Positions 33,549-45,825 of a stretch of 64,000 nucleotides of DNA are shown here, in pieces; position 1 is the stretch's first letter, and each line of letters opens with the position of its first letter. The notes beneath the pieces were generated by a model. The model made no database searches and had not been told where the DNA came from. It worked only from the letters and a program-made list of their open reading frames with translations. Location of the stretch: assembly GCA_037176725.1 (NCBI GenBank), contig JAZBRS010000020.1, positions 87,738,001 to 87,802,000 of the forward strand, given 5' to 3'. The stretch comes from Posidonia oceanica. Taxonomy: Eukaryota; Streptophyta; Magnoliopsida; Alismatales; Posidoniaceae. The translations under genes and the position numbers were made by a program.

Positions 33549-36500
33549 TGTAGTAATCCCGGTGTTCGGATCGTCCATGCACGATGCCAAAGCTCGCGTG
33601 CACCGATCGGAATCAGGCTCACTATAAGCGGCTATGTCCGAGAAGGAAGACCTAACTCGAAAACATTTAAAAAGGGGAAAAAAGGGAAAGAAAAGAAGAT
33701 GATAAGACAAAATCGGAGTCGCCACCAAGTCTATTAAATCGGGAGACGAGGAAAACCGGGGAAATGCGTGAATAATCACGCAAAACCAAGCGAAGGATGC
33801 AAAGCAAAGCGATGCAAAAGAAATAAGATGCAAATGAATGCAAATGATGTGACTCGTGCCTAGGACAAGGGCAATATGGTCATTACGGGCCAAGAGAGGG
33901 TAAGGACTCCTGTTACGCGCGGGGAAGGTGTTAGGCACCCCCGACACGCCCGAGAATCGGTCTTTCTAGGCTTACGCTCGCATATGCAGGGAAATGCAGA
34001 CTTTGAATGCCTAAGTGCCAATGAATGCCTGTCTAAATGCTCAAAGGTGTGCTCTAAGTGATGAAAGACGGTGCAAGGAAGTAAACGTGCAATCTAAGCG
34101 CTCAGCAACGCTGTCTGCGTTCCGAACCGGGCGAAACCTGGCTCGTGAGAACTCTGGACAGTAAGCATCATTGCCCTATATGCAAATGCAGGCGATAAAA
34201 CCAAAACGGCGGGGAAAACAGGCAACGCAATCGACATGCAAGGGAAACCGCGTAAAACACTGCGAGGAACGAAACAAATATGCAAAAGATGCGAGAACAG
34301 GGTTGTCATGCAAAATGGGGCAAGAAATGGAACAAGAACGCAAAACCGTGCGAGAAAACGAAAGAAGCGCGCAAAACTGGGCAAGAGGACACCAGGGCAC
34401 GCAAAACGAGACGAGAAGACGAAAGGGTACGCAAAACGGTACAGGAGAACAAGACTGCGCGCAAAACGAGGCAAGAAATCTAAAGGGCACGCAAAACGGA
34501 GCGGGAAAACTTGAAAACGCGCAAAACGAGGCGAAAAACTAAAAGGCACGCAAAACGGTGCAAGATAGAGAAGTGGCACGCAAAACGGAGCGAGAAAACT
34601 TGAAAACCCGCGAAACGGTGCAAGAAAACTAAAGGGCACGCAAAACGGTGCAAGACAAAGGGGCGGCGTGCAAAACGGAGCGATAAAACATGATGGCACG
34701 CAAAACGAGGCGAAGAAACTAAAAGGCACGCAAAACGGTGCAAGATAGAGAAGTGGCGCGCAAAACGGAGCGAGAAAACTTGAAAACACGCAAAACGGTG
34801 CAAGAAAACTAAAGGGCACGCAAAACAGTGCAAGACAAAGAAGCGGCGTGCAAAACGGAGCGATAAACTGAAGGGCACGCAAAACGGTGCAAATGGCATG
34901 CAAATGAATGCAGTGCAGGGGTTCAGGAAGATCTACCTGGAGATCCGGGAGTCTGATCGGAGATCAGCTTGGTCCATGCTGAAGAGCGCTTCGCTGCGGT
35001 CGCCTGGGCAGCTTACTTGAGGAGATCCGACGGTCGGATTGAAAGATATCGCGGCTCCGGAGCAGAAGGGCCAGAATAGGAGAGAAGAACAGATCTAAGT
35101 GTTCAGGAGATCCTAAGGGTGTGCTGAAGGTCCTCCCATGTGAATGAGAGCTAGACATACTTAAGTGTGTGAAAAAAGTGCTAAGTGCAATGATGCATGG
35201 ATGCAATGCGTGGAAAAATGCAGAAAAGGACCTAAGAATAATAAAACCAAGTTGCGGGGCTTAAGCTAAAAGGAAAAAAGAGAACTGCGAGTGGACTAAT
35301 GTGCAAATGAACAGAACTGCAAATACTTAATGCAATTTCATATGGTTTTAAATCAGATTTAAATGAGTTTAGAACTGTGGAGGACCTGAATGCAATATTA
35401 AGAAACTTAAACGAACCTAATGCAATACAAATGTAAAATTCTTAAGCTAAGAAAAAAAATGAAGAAAAAAGAGGAGTCGGCCCGCTGCTCGCTACAGGAC
35501 CTGAGACCGGAGTTTCGCCGGCGCAGACCTGGAGCGGCGGAGGAGCGGGAGGCTTGGCTCGGGCGGAGCGCGGGGGATGCCGGCGCGGTGAGGCGGAGCA
35601 GCGGGCGGCGTGCGGTGGCGCGTGGGGGCGTCAGACGGCAGCTCGGCTCGCGGTTGGAGCTGCCGGTGCCGGAGAAGACGGCTACTCCGGCGACCTCGTG
35701 CGGGCGGCGTGGTGGTCGAAACGACCTGGGAAAAAGCCGAGAAGAGAGAGGGGAAGGAGGGGAAGCCAGGGGAAATTCCTTTTTACCTTTTCGCATGCCG
35801 GAACGAGCCACCCACCTGGGTGGTTTTCAACGAAACCGGCGGAGGTTGTGGCGGCGCGTGGGGGGCTGGAGGCGGCGTGCGGCGATCTGGGGACGTTGCT
35901 TGAGGTCTGGGGAAGGTCCCGGTGCTTCCAGAAGTGGGTTTGGTCGTCCAGAGGAGGATCTGGTTCGACCGGAGCTCTGCTGTGGTGGCCGAGGTGGGTA
36001 CGGCGATGTGGGGCGTTCCAGGCCGAGGCAAAGGCACGGGCGGCTAGGTGGTTGTTCGGGGAGCGTGTGGGACGAAACAGAAGTGGATTCCACTGAGTGT
36101 GGAGGAAGTTATGGATGTTGGAAGATTTCGGCAAAAAAGGGGACCCAAGTGTTTGTAGTGGAGTGTGAGGAGTGTGGGTCGTCTCGCGGTGAGGTCTTGG
36201 GTGGGTTGTGAAGGTGGTTGTCTGGCGAGTAAGGTGGCCAAGTTTGAGGATTTTAGGGGGCTTGTGGTGGTCGTTCTGCAACGGAGTAGGTGTGTTGGAG
36301 GTTTTTTGGAAGAAGATGGGTTCAGCCGGTCTGTTGGGGGTGAATTCTCGGGTTGCTTGGCTTTTTCTCTTCCGGTGGAGTGCACACCAGAGAGAGGGAG
36401 GTCTGGGGGCAGTGGTCGATGGCCTCCTCTCTGGTTTCTCCACAGGTCTCCTCTTCTTTCTTCTTCCTCTGTTGGGTTCTTCTCTCCTTTCGCTGTCCAT

Positions 36501-38412
36501 GGCAGAAACCTCAGCCTAGGCTTGCAGGAGGGCAGGGGCGTGCATGGGTGGCAGACCTGGCGACGATGTGTTGTCGATGGTGGGTAGGGTGGTGGCTGAA
36601 AAGGAAAGGAGGAAGGACGGCAGTGGTGAAGGCTGCTGCAACAGGAGGTGAGAAAGGAAATAAAGGAAGAAGAAGAAATAGAAGAGAAGAAGAAAGAAGA
36701 AAAGAAAGAAAGAAAAAAAAAGAAAAGGAAAGAAAAAGAATTGATTTGTGATTTTCCTTTTTTTGATTTCTTTCAAGGCAACTGTTTTTAATTTTCTTTT
36801 TTTTGTTCATAATTAATCCTTTGAATTTGTTAATGGTTTTCTTCTTTTGAGTTTTTTCCTTTTCGATTGTTTTAATTGTTTAAATTTCTTAGGATTTGAG
36901 TTTTCTTTAAATTGTTTTTTTTATTTTGTTAAATATTTGTTAAGTTTTTTAATTGTTTTTTTTTGTTTTTTTTTTTTAGTCAAATTTTCTTGTCAAGTTG
37001 GAATTTTTAATTAGGCCTTTTTTAATGGATTGTTTCTTAATTAACTAGGGGGAGTTTTAGTCTTTTAGTTTTTGGGATCTTTTCTCAAGTTTTTCTCTTT
37101 TTTTTTAAAAAAAAATTATCTTGTGATTTTGTTTGTTAAATTCTTTTAATGTCTTTTAGTTAAATTTCTTTTGTTGAGTTTTTTTTTAATTGAATGTTTT
37201 TTTAAATTGTTTCAAGTTTTGATGGCTTCTTTCAGATTTGTTATGTGTTTTTTTAGTTAATTACTTGTCTTAATGTTTTTAACTGTTTTCTTCTTTTTTA
37301 AGGTTTGTTTTTTTTAATTCTTTTGATAGGGTTTTCACTTTAGGTTGGCTTTGATTTTATTTTGGTTTTTTCTTTGATTTTACAGTATTTTCTTTTAGTT
37401 TTTTTTGCATTTTTTAGTTTGCATGCTTGGTTTTCTTTTTAGCTTGATTTAGTTAAGTTTGAGTTTTTAATCACTTGTTTAATGTTTTTTTAGTTGCTTT
37501 TCTTGGAATTCTGATTTGTCTCTTTTATGTTTTGGGATTTTACAGATTTTTAAGGATTTTCATGGATTTTTGCAAAAGAAAGAAGAAGGGAAAGAAAAAG
37601 AAGAAGAAAAGGAAAAAAGGAGAATAAGAGGGGAAAGAGATAGGTTTGAGGGAAAAGATTTTTAAAATTCAGAGAAAATGTTAAAAATAAAATAAAAATA
37701 GGAATAAGGTGGAGAAGGGGTAGGAGTACAAAGGGGGCCCGCTGCCAAGCCGGAAAAAGGGCGAGAAGGGGAGGAAAAGAGAGACGATAATCAGGAGAGA
37801 GAGAGGAGAGAGAAAATGATAATCCCGGAGAGAGAAAACGATAATCCAGGCAAAAGGGGGGCTTAGGAGTCTCGGAAATGGGTGAAAATTGGCGGGTGAG
37901 GGGTCTAGGGTTTCTAGTTCTGCTCCTGGAGTTTTGGTTCGGTTTCGAGGAAGTTTTGGAGGGGTTTTGAGGTGTAGAAAAAGGGTATTTTTGCCTAAGT
38001 TTCCTAGGGTTTTTGGGAAGGGTCTGGTTTGAGATTTTGCAGGCTTTTTGGTGGGTTTGCTAAGTCATCAGGGGTGAGTTTTGCTATGGATTTTGGTTGG
38101 TTTTCAGGTTCGGGAAAGGGGGGTAATCCTAGGTTGAGTCTGGGCTTGTTTTGAGGGGAAAGAAGGAGAGGGAGGTGTGGATTTGGGTCAAGATTTGGGT
38201 GTGGTTTTAGGTTGAAGTTTTGGATGGTTTTAGGCTAAAGTTTTGGATGGTTTTTGGTTGAAGTTTTGGGTGTGGTTTTAGGTTGAAGTTTTGGATGGTT
38301 TTAGGCTAAAGTTTTGGATGGTTTTTGGTTGAAGTTTTGGGTGTGGTTTTAGGTCTTTTCCTAGCCGCCCGATAGATCCGTTGATTCAGCCTGTCAAAAT
38401 GGGGTGTCAACA
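33549..38412 (-). repeat. Element A 5' LTR (4864 bp)
   Basis: Partner of 21485-26350 with the same internal order. Array at 34194-34894, GC-rich stretch with a sense-strand frame at 35682-36500, T-rich stretch at about 36770-37540, and a G-rich roughly 60-bp repeat at about 38196-38355. The promoter for the element should lie here, but I could not place a TATA box with confidence. Confidence 0.97.
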
Positions 38413-38417
38413 ATAGT
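38413..38417. repeat. Target site duplication of A, right copy (ATAGT)
   Basis: Matches 21480-21484. Confidence 0.95.
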
Positions 38418-38988
38418 ATTGTGCAGAAGCAGGAGACAGATGCCGCACCCTCATCACCGGAGCAGTGTGTAGCTGGGGAGATGGTCTAGGCGGGAGTGCA
38501 GTGTGTGCAACAGCAGGCCGCAGAGGAACCTCGGGAGCAACAGGAATACAAGAGGGTCGAACTGATAGAGCCATACCCTGCAGTGTGTGGGCAAGGTCCA
38601 TCAAGTGCCGATACCGCACTTCAGGGGACCCGTGAGTGGGAACACTGAATTGTAGAACAGGCCGGGAGGCGGACTCAAGAGATTGAGAATCTAAAGCAAG
38701 GGTCGCCGCAGTAGAAGGGATGTCGGGAGCGACATATCCCAAGGACGAAGGGGTCAGAGGCGCCTCCGAAGCGCGAGGGGCGGTCACCTAGACAGATTCG
38801 ACGACCAGATCCGGAGTGGCGTAAGTTTGCCAAAGACCCGCAGCAGAACGGAGTGCCCTAGATGCCTGAGGATCGAATCCTGGTGTCATAGAGGGCACAG
38901 AGCGAACAGAAGTGAAATCCGGAGAGACCCAAGTGGTAAACCCCTCCGAATCAGGGGTGAAGTGGAGCCCACCGACAGACTGGGCCAT
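38413..38988 (-). pseudogene. gag: Element B gag, N-terminal part
   Basis: Starts at the ATG at 38988 (MAQSVGGLHFTPDSEG, compare MARSVGGFHLTTDSEG in A) and runs to the A insertion point. A TAG at about 38788 replaces a Ser codon of A. The frame otherwise stays open and continues after the insertion at 21484. This N-terminal third is Pro/Ser/Thr-rich, as in A, with no recognised fold. Confidence 0.93.
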
Positions 38989-40264
38989 TGTTGACCGAGT
39001 CTAAGTGAGCGGAAGCTGTGATGAGAGAGAAAGAAGTAAAGCCTAAGGAAAGCTACCGCCGGAAGCGACAAGTAGCTCAAAGGAAGGACGCTCAGAGTCC
39101 GGGCAGCGGATCCCGCACGTACTTGCAAAAGAGTAAAGATGTTAGAGGTTGTATGCAATAAAGAGTTATTAGGGGTGGCATGAATGGCATACATGCAAGT
39201 GAATGTCCTAAAAATGCGCTCTTTCACCATGCAAGTCCTGAGTAGATGACCTACTAGGATGCACTCATGGGTAATGGGTTTAGACAGACTCCAAGTCAGA
39301 AAAAAGCAGGTTCCCTGTCTAACTCCTGGCCCAAAGCTCAGGTAATAACAGGGTGGTGCGTTGGTGGCCTCGACCCTGCCGAAGCATGGGCGGTACCCTC
39401 CACTAACACCGACACGACCCCTGGACAAGGGGGGACAGTCCGACTGACTTGTACCATGCCAAAAGCAGTGGGACAAGGGGTCAGGACCATCCTTCGCAGA
39501 CTGTAGGCAGACTTAGAAGAGAGAATGCATGCTTTCTAAGATGGATCAATCATGCAAGATGCTTTAGAGTCTTTTACTTGTGTTTTATTGACCAGAAAGG
39601 GGGAAAATTGCAAGTTATTGGCTCTAGTTGTGCTTAGAAGTTATTGTTTAGCTTTATTGTAGCTTTTAGATTAAGCAAAAGGGAAAGCAAACATGTTTCT
39701 ACTGTCCTAGGCATGGCATACGCAAAGGGGAAAGAGACAGACAAACATGGCATGCAATCAATCACACAACAAAGCAAAAGACATGCGCATGGTGTGTGCA
39801 AGTGTTCGTGGACATAATAGTGAAAGGAAAAGCACTTATCAGATCAAAAGGCAGATATACAGGGCATGTGCGTGCGCAGTGACATAGCAAATGTGTAAAA
39901 GGAAGCAATCATCACTCAAAAAGCATGTATCATTGCCAAACAAGTACGTAGACATGCATTGTGCAAGAAATAAAGCAACAATAAGCAAGCAAGATAAGGA
40001 AAGTAAAGACAGGTAAGCTATAAAGCAAGTAAGAGCAGAAGCAAGGAAATAAGCAAGTAAACAAGCAACAGAAGCAAAGCAAAGCAAAACAGAGCGCAAA
40101 CTAAGGCAAAGGAGGTGCAAAACCTAAGCAAAGTAGCCACGAGGCGACTCGCTAGGAGTTTGCACAGAAAAAGCGAGCAAAACAGGCAAAGAAGGCACAA
40201 AAGGCAGACAAAGCTGCAAAACAGGCGAGCGGAAAGGCCAGGAGCGAAAGCCGGAGTCTAGCAT
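38989..40264 (-). other. Element B leader
   Basis: Homologous to the A leader. The splice-acceptor-like pyrimidine tract is present near 39121-39140 but ends TTTTGCAAG instead of TTTTACAG. The conserved block with ACTAACACCGACACGACC is at about 39398-39420. Confidence 0.6.
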
Positions 40265-40298
40265 CCCCAGCGGAGTCGCCACAGTCGACTTCGCTGGG
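40265..40298 (-). other. Second primer-site copy inside a 13-bp imperfect hairpin (B)
   Basis: The tRNA-Arg complement at 40265-40281 is one arm (40266-40278) of an inverted repeat with 40286-40298; 12 of 13 positions pair. Spacing to the first copy is 146 bp. Confidence 0.85.
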
Positions 40299-40410
40299 CA
40301 AAGCAGACAGGCAGGCAAGTAAGCAAAAGCAAGGCAAAGGGCACAAAGGCAAACAAAGAATGCAAATCCCAAGCGAGCGAAAGCGAAGGCGAAAGCCGGA
40401 GTCTAGACAT

Positions 40411-40427
40411 CCCCAGCGGAGTCGCCA
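40411..40427 (-). other. Primer binding site of element B (tRNA-Arg)
   Basis: Same 17-base sequence as in A, one base from the LTR that starts at 40429. Confidence 0.9.
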
Positions 40428-40428
40428 C

Positions 40429-43400
40429 TGTAGTAATCCCAATCAGAATCAGGCTTACTATTAGCGGCGAGGTCCGAGGAGGAGGGCTCAACTCGAAAAC
40501 ACTTAAAACAGAGGAGAAAAGATAAGAAAAGAAGAAGATAAGACAATTCAGAGTCGCCACCGTGTCTATTATCGGGAGACAAGGAAAACCGAAGGAAATG
40601 CGTGGATTAACACGCAAAACCAAGCAAGAAATGCAAAGCAAAGCAATGCAAAGGAAAACAAATGCAAATGAATGCAAATGAGATGACTCATGCCTAGGAT
40701 AAGGGCAATATGGTCATTACGGGCCAAAAGACTGGGCAAGGACTCCTGTTACGCGCGGGGAAGGTGTTAGGCACCCCCGACACGCCCGAGAATCGGTCTT
40801 TCTAGGCTTACGCTCGCATACGCAGGGAAATGCAGGTTTGAATGCCTAAATGAATGCTTAAAGGTGTGCTCTAAGTGGTGGGATGCAATGCAAGGAAAGT
40901 AAACGTGCAATCTAAATGCTCAGCAGTGCTGTCTGTGTTCCGAACCGGGCGAAACCTGGCTCGTGAGAACTCCAGGCAGTAAGCATCACTGCCCTACATG
41001 CAAATGCAAGTGAAAAAGCAAAGCAACGGTAAAACCAAGCAATGCAGGCGACACGCAAGAGAAAACGACGTAAAACACGCGAAACAATGCAAGAAATGAG
41101 AGCGGCACGCAAAACGGTGCAAGAAAACAAGACGGACACACAAAACAGTGCTAGAAACAAAGCGGGCACACGAAACGGTGCCAAAAGCGAGGCGAGCACG
41201 CAAAACAGTGCCAAAAACAAAGCGGGCACGCGAAACGGTGCCAAAAGCGAAGTGGGCATGTAAAACGGTGCCAAAAACAAAGCGAGCACGCGAAACGGTG
41301 CCAAAAGCGAAGCGGGCACGCAAAATGGTGCCAAAGACAAAGCAGGCACGCAAAACGGTGCCAAAAGCGACGAAATAAAACCTCGGTAAAACCATGCAGA
41401 TGCAAATGCAAAGAAAGAGGACAAGAGAAGCGAAAGGGGAAGTAAATAGTGCATGAGTGAGAACAGACACTGTTTAAGGGTCACGCAGAGTAGGTGTGAA
41501 GACCTACAATGGGGAGAATAAGCAAATGGAAGGATTACCTCTATTTTGCAACTGTTTCCCACTAAACCGTCCCACGATACTTCTCGCACGCTGCCCAAAG
41601 CTCGCAGTGCGATCAGATCGTGAAAAAGGGGGGAGAAAGTTGTAATTAGTGGTGAATCCAGGGGAAACACAACACAAAGCACTTGGGAATACGCGAAAAA
41701 GGGGAGCAGAGCTGATAGATAGGAGGAGGAAGTCCAGTTCTACATGTTCGAGGAAACAGAAAGCGAAAACGATGCATGCAATACAAATGGTGTGCAAATG
41801 AATGCCGTGCAGGGGTTCAGGAGGACTTACCTAGGAAATCTGAGGCCTGATCTGAGATCTGCTTGCTCCATGCTGAAGAGCGCTCCGCCGGGGTCGTCTG
41901 GGTAGCTTGTTTGAGAAGATCCAACAATCGGATTGGAAGATATCCCAGCTTCAAGGCAGAGGGGCCAGAATAGGGGAGAAGAATGGATCTAAGTGTACAA
42001 GGGGTCCTAGAGGTGTGCAAAACAGGTCCTCCCTTGTGAATGGGAGCTAATGATGCTTGAGTGTGTGCAAAGGATGCAAAAAACTAGAATGCATGAGTGC
42101 AATGCATGCAGAATGCAAGAAAAGACCTAAGAATGATTTTTCAGAAAATTAGGGACTTAAATGCAAGTTTTGAAAGAATGAGGGTCTAAATGCAAAGATT
42201 TTGAAAAGTTCGGGGCTTTTTATGCAAGGTTTTTGAAAGCTTAGGGGTCTGAATGCAATTTTGCAAGATGCAGGGTTCAAAATGCAACCTAATAAGGTAA
42301 ACATGCACTGGAATAGGCTTTGCAATCATATGGAGGATCTATATGCAATTTTAAAACTTGCAGGGGTTGAAATGCAATTTTGTAAGAAAAATGCGAGCTA
42401 AATGCATGCTATGCATGATGCAGAGGACCTATGTGCAAAATCAGGAAGCAAGAGCTAAGCATGCAATGCAGTAAATAGAGGATGCAAACAGAATGCATGA
42501 TAACAGCTCAAAGGACCAACATGCAAATAATGCAAAGATCAGGACTTAACAGCAATTTAATAAGATAACAGCAAGCATTTAAATGGCATTTAACATCTAA
42601 AGGACCTAATTGCAAAAATAAAAAACATGCTGGTGCAAACAATAAAGCATAGCAAGCCATGTTGAACCAAGAACGGACTGATATGCAAATATGGCAACTT
42701 ACTGGACTAGATTTAAAGAAGTACAACTAGGATCACAACAACAGAGGACCATCATGCAATAAAAGAAACATGCAGGACTTTAATTAAAAGGCAACTAAAG
42801 AACATGAACTGTATGTGGATGAAAGTGCAAATAGGCAGGATTACAGGTTTTAATTGCAATTCAATAAGATTCTAAATTCAATATAACATAAATCTTAACT
42901 GATCAGGACCTAAACGCAATATTAAAAACTTCATATGACATGAATGCAATGTGGGGAAAATAGAGTAAGTTAACAGAAAAATAAAAAAAAACGAAACTGT
43001 TTACCTGCTACAGGGGGGCCGCCGGAGCTTCTCCGGCGAGTCTTCTGGATCGGTGGAGGAGGGGCGACGCGGGGCGGCGGAGCGTGGGGAGAGAGCGGCG
43101 AGACGCGGCGGAGGTAGGGGGACCTGAGGCGGAGCGTGGGGCGACCGGACGGCGCACGACGGCTGCTACGGGGGTGGCCGGCGCCGGAGAAGATGATAAC
43201 TTCGGCGAGGTCGTGTGGGCGGCACAGGCGATGAAAATCCTCGGGGAAAGGCCGAGGAGCAAGAGGGAGAAGAGAGGAATCCGGAGGAGGGTTGCTTCAC
43301 CCCTCACGCGCGCTGGAGGAGGCCACCCATCCAGGAAGCTTTCGACCGGCCGGAGGAGAGTGGGAACGGTGGAGGGCGGCGGCTGCTGGTGCGGGGGAGG

Positions 43401-45820
43401 TTAGGAGGCGTCGCCGGAGGTCCGAGGAAGATGACGGAGCTTCCAGGAGCGCGTTCTACAGCCCGTAGCGATATCTGGTTCAGCAGAGCTCCGCCTGTGG
43501 TGGCTGAGGTGGATGCGGCGTTGTGTGGCGTTCTAGGCCGAGCCAAGGGTACGGGCGGCTAGGTGGTTGTCTCGGGAGTGCGTGGGAGGAAACGGAAGTG
43601 GATTCCACTGAGTGTGGAAGAAGTTATGGAGGTTTGAAGTTTTTGGGCAAAAAGGAGACCCAAGTGTTTGTAGTGGACGGTAAGGAGTGTGGGAGGTTTC
43701 AGGATGCGATTTTGGGTGGCTCGGGAAGGTGGTTGCTTGGTGAGTCTGATGGCAAAGTTCTGGGTTTTTAGGAGGCTCGTGGTGGTGGATTTTCAATGGA
43801 GAAGGTCGGTCTGAAAGGTGTTGGGTGCTGAAGGCTTTGGAGGTCGATTCCAGGAAGGATTCAGGGTGTTTTTGGGTTCTGGAAGAAGGGTGAGAGAGCT
43901 GGAGACTTGGTGTTTTTAGGTGTGTAAACCGAACCCCTTTTTGGATCCAAAATCTTAGGTTTTTTTTTCCTTCAAAGTCTGCTGGTTTCAATGGTCAATG
44001 GGAGAGGGCATGGGTCTTTGTCCTTGGTTTCAGGCCACAGGGCAAGGTGGTGATGGAGGTCGTGGGTGGTGGGGAGTGCTGGGAAGTCAAGGTGGCTGTC
44101 AGGTGAAGGTTTGAAAAAAAAAACCAATGAGGGAGAGGTGTTGTCGTTTGCTGGTTGTGAGAGGAGGAGAAGAATGGAAGAAGAAGAAGAGAAGGAGGGA
44201 AGAAGAAGGAGAAGACGGGCTGTGGGCTGGGCCTGGAACACAGTAGAGAGAAAAAAAAAGAAAATGAAAGGGGAAGAGAGGAATGAGAGGTGGGTTGGAC
44301 CAAAAGCAAAGGAGGAAAAAGAAATGGAAAAGAAAGGAAGGAAGAAAAAGAAAGGAAGAAAAGAAAGAAGGAAATAAAAATAAAAATAAATAAAAATAAA
44401 ATAAAAATAAAATAAAAATAGAAAAGGATGGGAAGAGTTTTTAGAATGGTTGTGTTTAGGTTAGGATTTTAATTAGGTTTTTTAATGATTGTTTTTAATT
44501 AGTTAATTAGGATTAAAGAGTTTTAGTTTTGATTAGGATTTTGAGTTTTCTTTAAATGGTTTTTGATTTTGTTTAAATGTTTGTTAAGTTTTTAAATTGT
44601 CTTTTAGTTATGTTTTTCTTGTTAAGTCTTTGGGATTTTTGATTAGGTTTTTTAATGATTGTTTTTAAATTAATTAGGGTGAGTTTTAGCCTTTGATTTT
44701 AATCTTTTTTAGGCTTTTGTTTAAGTCTTGTTTTAAATTTGGTTTTGTTTGTTGAATTCTTTTAATATTTTTTAGTTAAGTTTTTCTTGTTTAATTAAGT
44801 GTTTTTAAATTTTTGATTGTTTGCTTTTAGATTTGTTAAGTGTTCTTTAATTAATTACTTGTCTTAATGCTCTTAATTAATTACTTCTTTTTTAGGATTT
44901 TGATTTGTTTTTCTTTTGTTTTAGGGTTTTTAAAGGTTTTCAAAGGTTTTTAAAAGATTAGTAAGAGAAGAGAGGAGGAAATTGGAAAGGAGAGGAAAAG
45001 GGAGAAATGGAGGAATAAATAAGAAAGAGAGGAGTTGAAGGAAAGTAATTTTTTGAAAATCAAAGAAAATGGTAAAAATAAGATAAAAATAGGAATAAGG
45101 TTGAGAACAGATGGAAGTACAAGGGGGGCCCACAGCCAGACAAAAAAAGAGGGAGAAAAGGGGGTGAAAAGAAGGATGATAATCAGGAGAGAGAGAGAGG
45201 AGAGAGAAAAGAATAATCCAGGAGAGAGAAAAGGATAATTTGGGTAAATGGAGGTCTTAGAGGTTTCAAAAAGGAGTGAAATTTGGTGAGTGTGTAGTCT
45301 AGGGTCTCTAGTCTTGCCCCCAGCGTTTTGGTTTGGTTTTGGAGAGATTTTGGAAGGGTTTTGAGGTGTAGAAAAAGGGTAGTTTTGCCTAAGTTTCTTA
45401 GGGTTTTTAGGGGTGGTTTTGGTTTGAAAGTTTCTAGGATTTTTGGTGGGCTTGTTAAGTCAGGGATGGTGAGTTTTCCTATGGTTTTTGGTTAGTTTTT
45501 GGGTTCCGGAAAGGGGTGTAATCCTAGGTTGAGTTTGGGCTTGTTTTGGAGGGAAAGAGAGAGGGAGAGGTGTGGATTTGGACCTAGGTTTGGATGGTTT
45601 TAGGGTAAGGTCTCGGATGATTTCAGGGTAAGGTTTTGAGAGGGTTTTGGGGTGGTTTTCTGGGTTAGAAAATGGGTGTAGTTCTAGGTTTTGGTGTTGG
45701 GGTTTGAGGTGGAGTTTTGATTTGAAAGAAAGGGTGAGGGGAAAGGTGTAATTTTGGGTTTTTTCCCTAGCTGCCCGAGAGATCTTGCCAATTCAGCCTT
45801 ATCGAAATGGGGTGTCAACA
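40429..45820 (-). repeat. Element B 5' LTR (5392 bp)
   Basis: Partner of 10841-16330, with noticeably more differences between the two than in A, which agrees with B being older. The tandem array at about 41045-41380 is shorter than in the partner. The sense-strand LTR frame (43533-43991) stops at a TAG that arose from TGG by a C to T change at a CAG context on the plus strand. Confidence 0.93.
41045..41380. repeat. Short tandem array in the B 5' LTR
   Basis: Period about 30 bp with the AAAACGGTGCCAAA core; shorter than the copy at 11466-11895. Confidence 0.88.
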
Positions 45821-45825
45821 GCTGG
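45821..45825. repeat. Target site duplication of B, right copy (GCTGG)
   Basis: Matches 10836-10840. Confidence 0.92.

Larger units (their letters stand above)
21485..38412 (-). mobile_element. Element A: complete gag-only (TR-GAG type) LTR retrotransposon
   Basis: A complete copy: 5' LTR 33549-38412, primer site 33531-33547, leader, intact gag 29968-32106, 3' region, polypurine tract 26351-26363, 3' LTR 21485-26350 and target duplication ATAGT. The LTRs start TGTAGTAATCCCGG and end GGGGTGTCAACA on the plus strand. The two LTRs are nearly identical; I noticed only scattered differences, mostly transitions, clearly under 1 percent. This makes A the youngest retroelement here. It encodes gag but no enzyme, so it would need protease, RT and integrase from a relative. 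Confidence 0.97.
10841..45820 (-). mobile_element. Element B: gag-only (TR-GAG type) LTR retrotransposon containing element A
   Basis: Bounded by two related LTRs (10841-16330 and 40429-45820), each starting TGTAGTAATCC and ending GGGGTGTCAACA on the plus strand, with a 5-bp target duplication GCTGG. The sense strand is minus: 5' LTR and tRNA-Arg primer site on the right, gag, a 3' region of about 3.4 kb, polypurine tract and 3' LTR on the left. No protease, RT, RNase H or integrase is present anywhere in its own roughly 18 kb. Element A interrupts gag. B was inserted into the tandem array of C, so it is younger than C and older than A. Confidence 0.94.
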
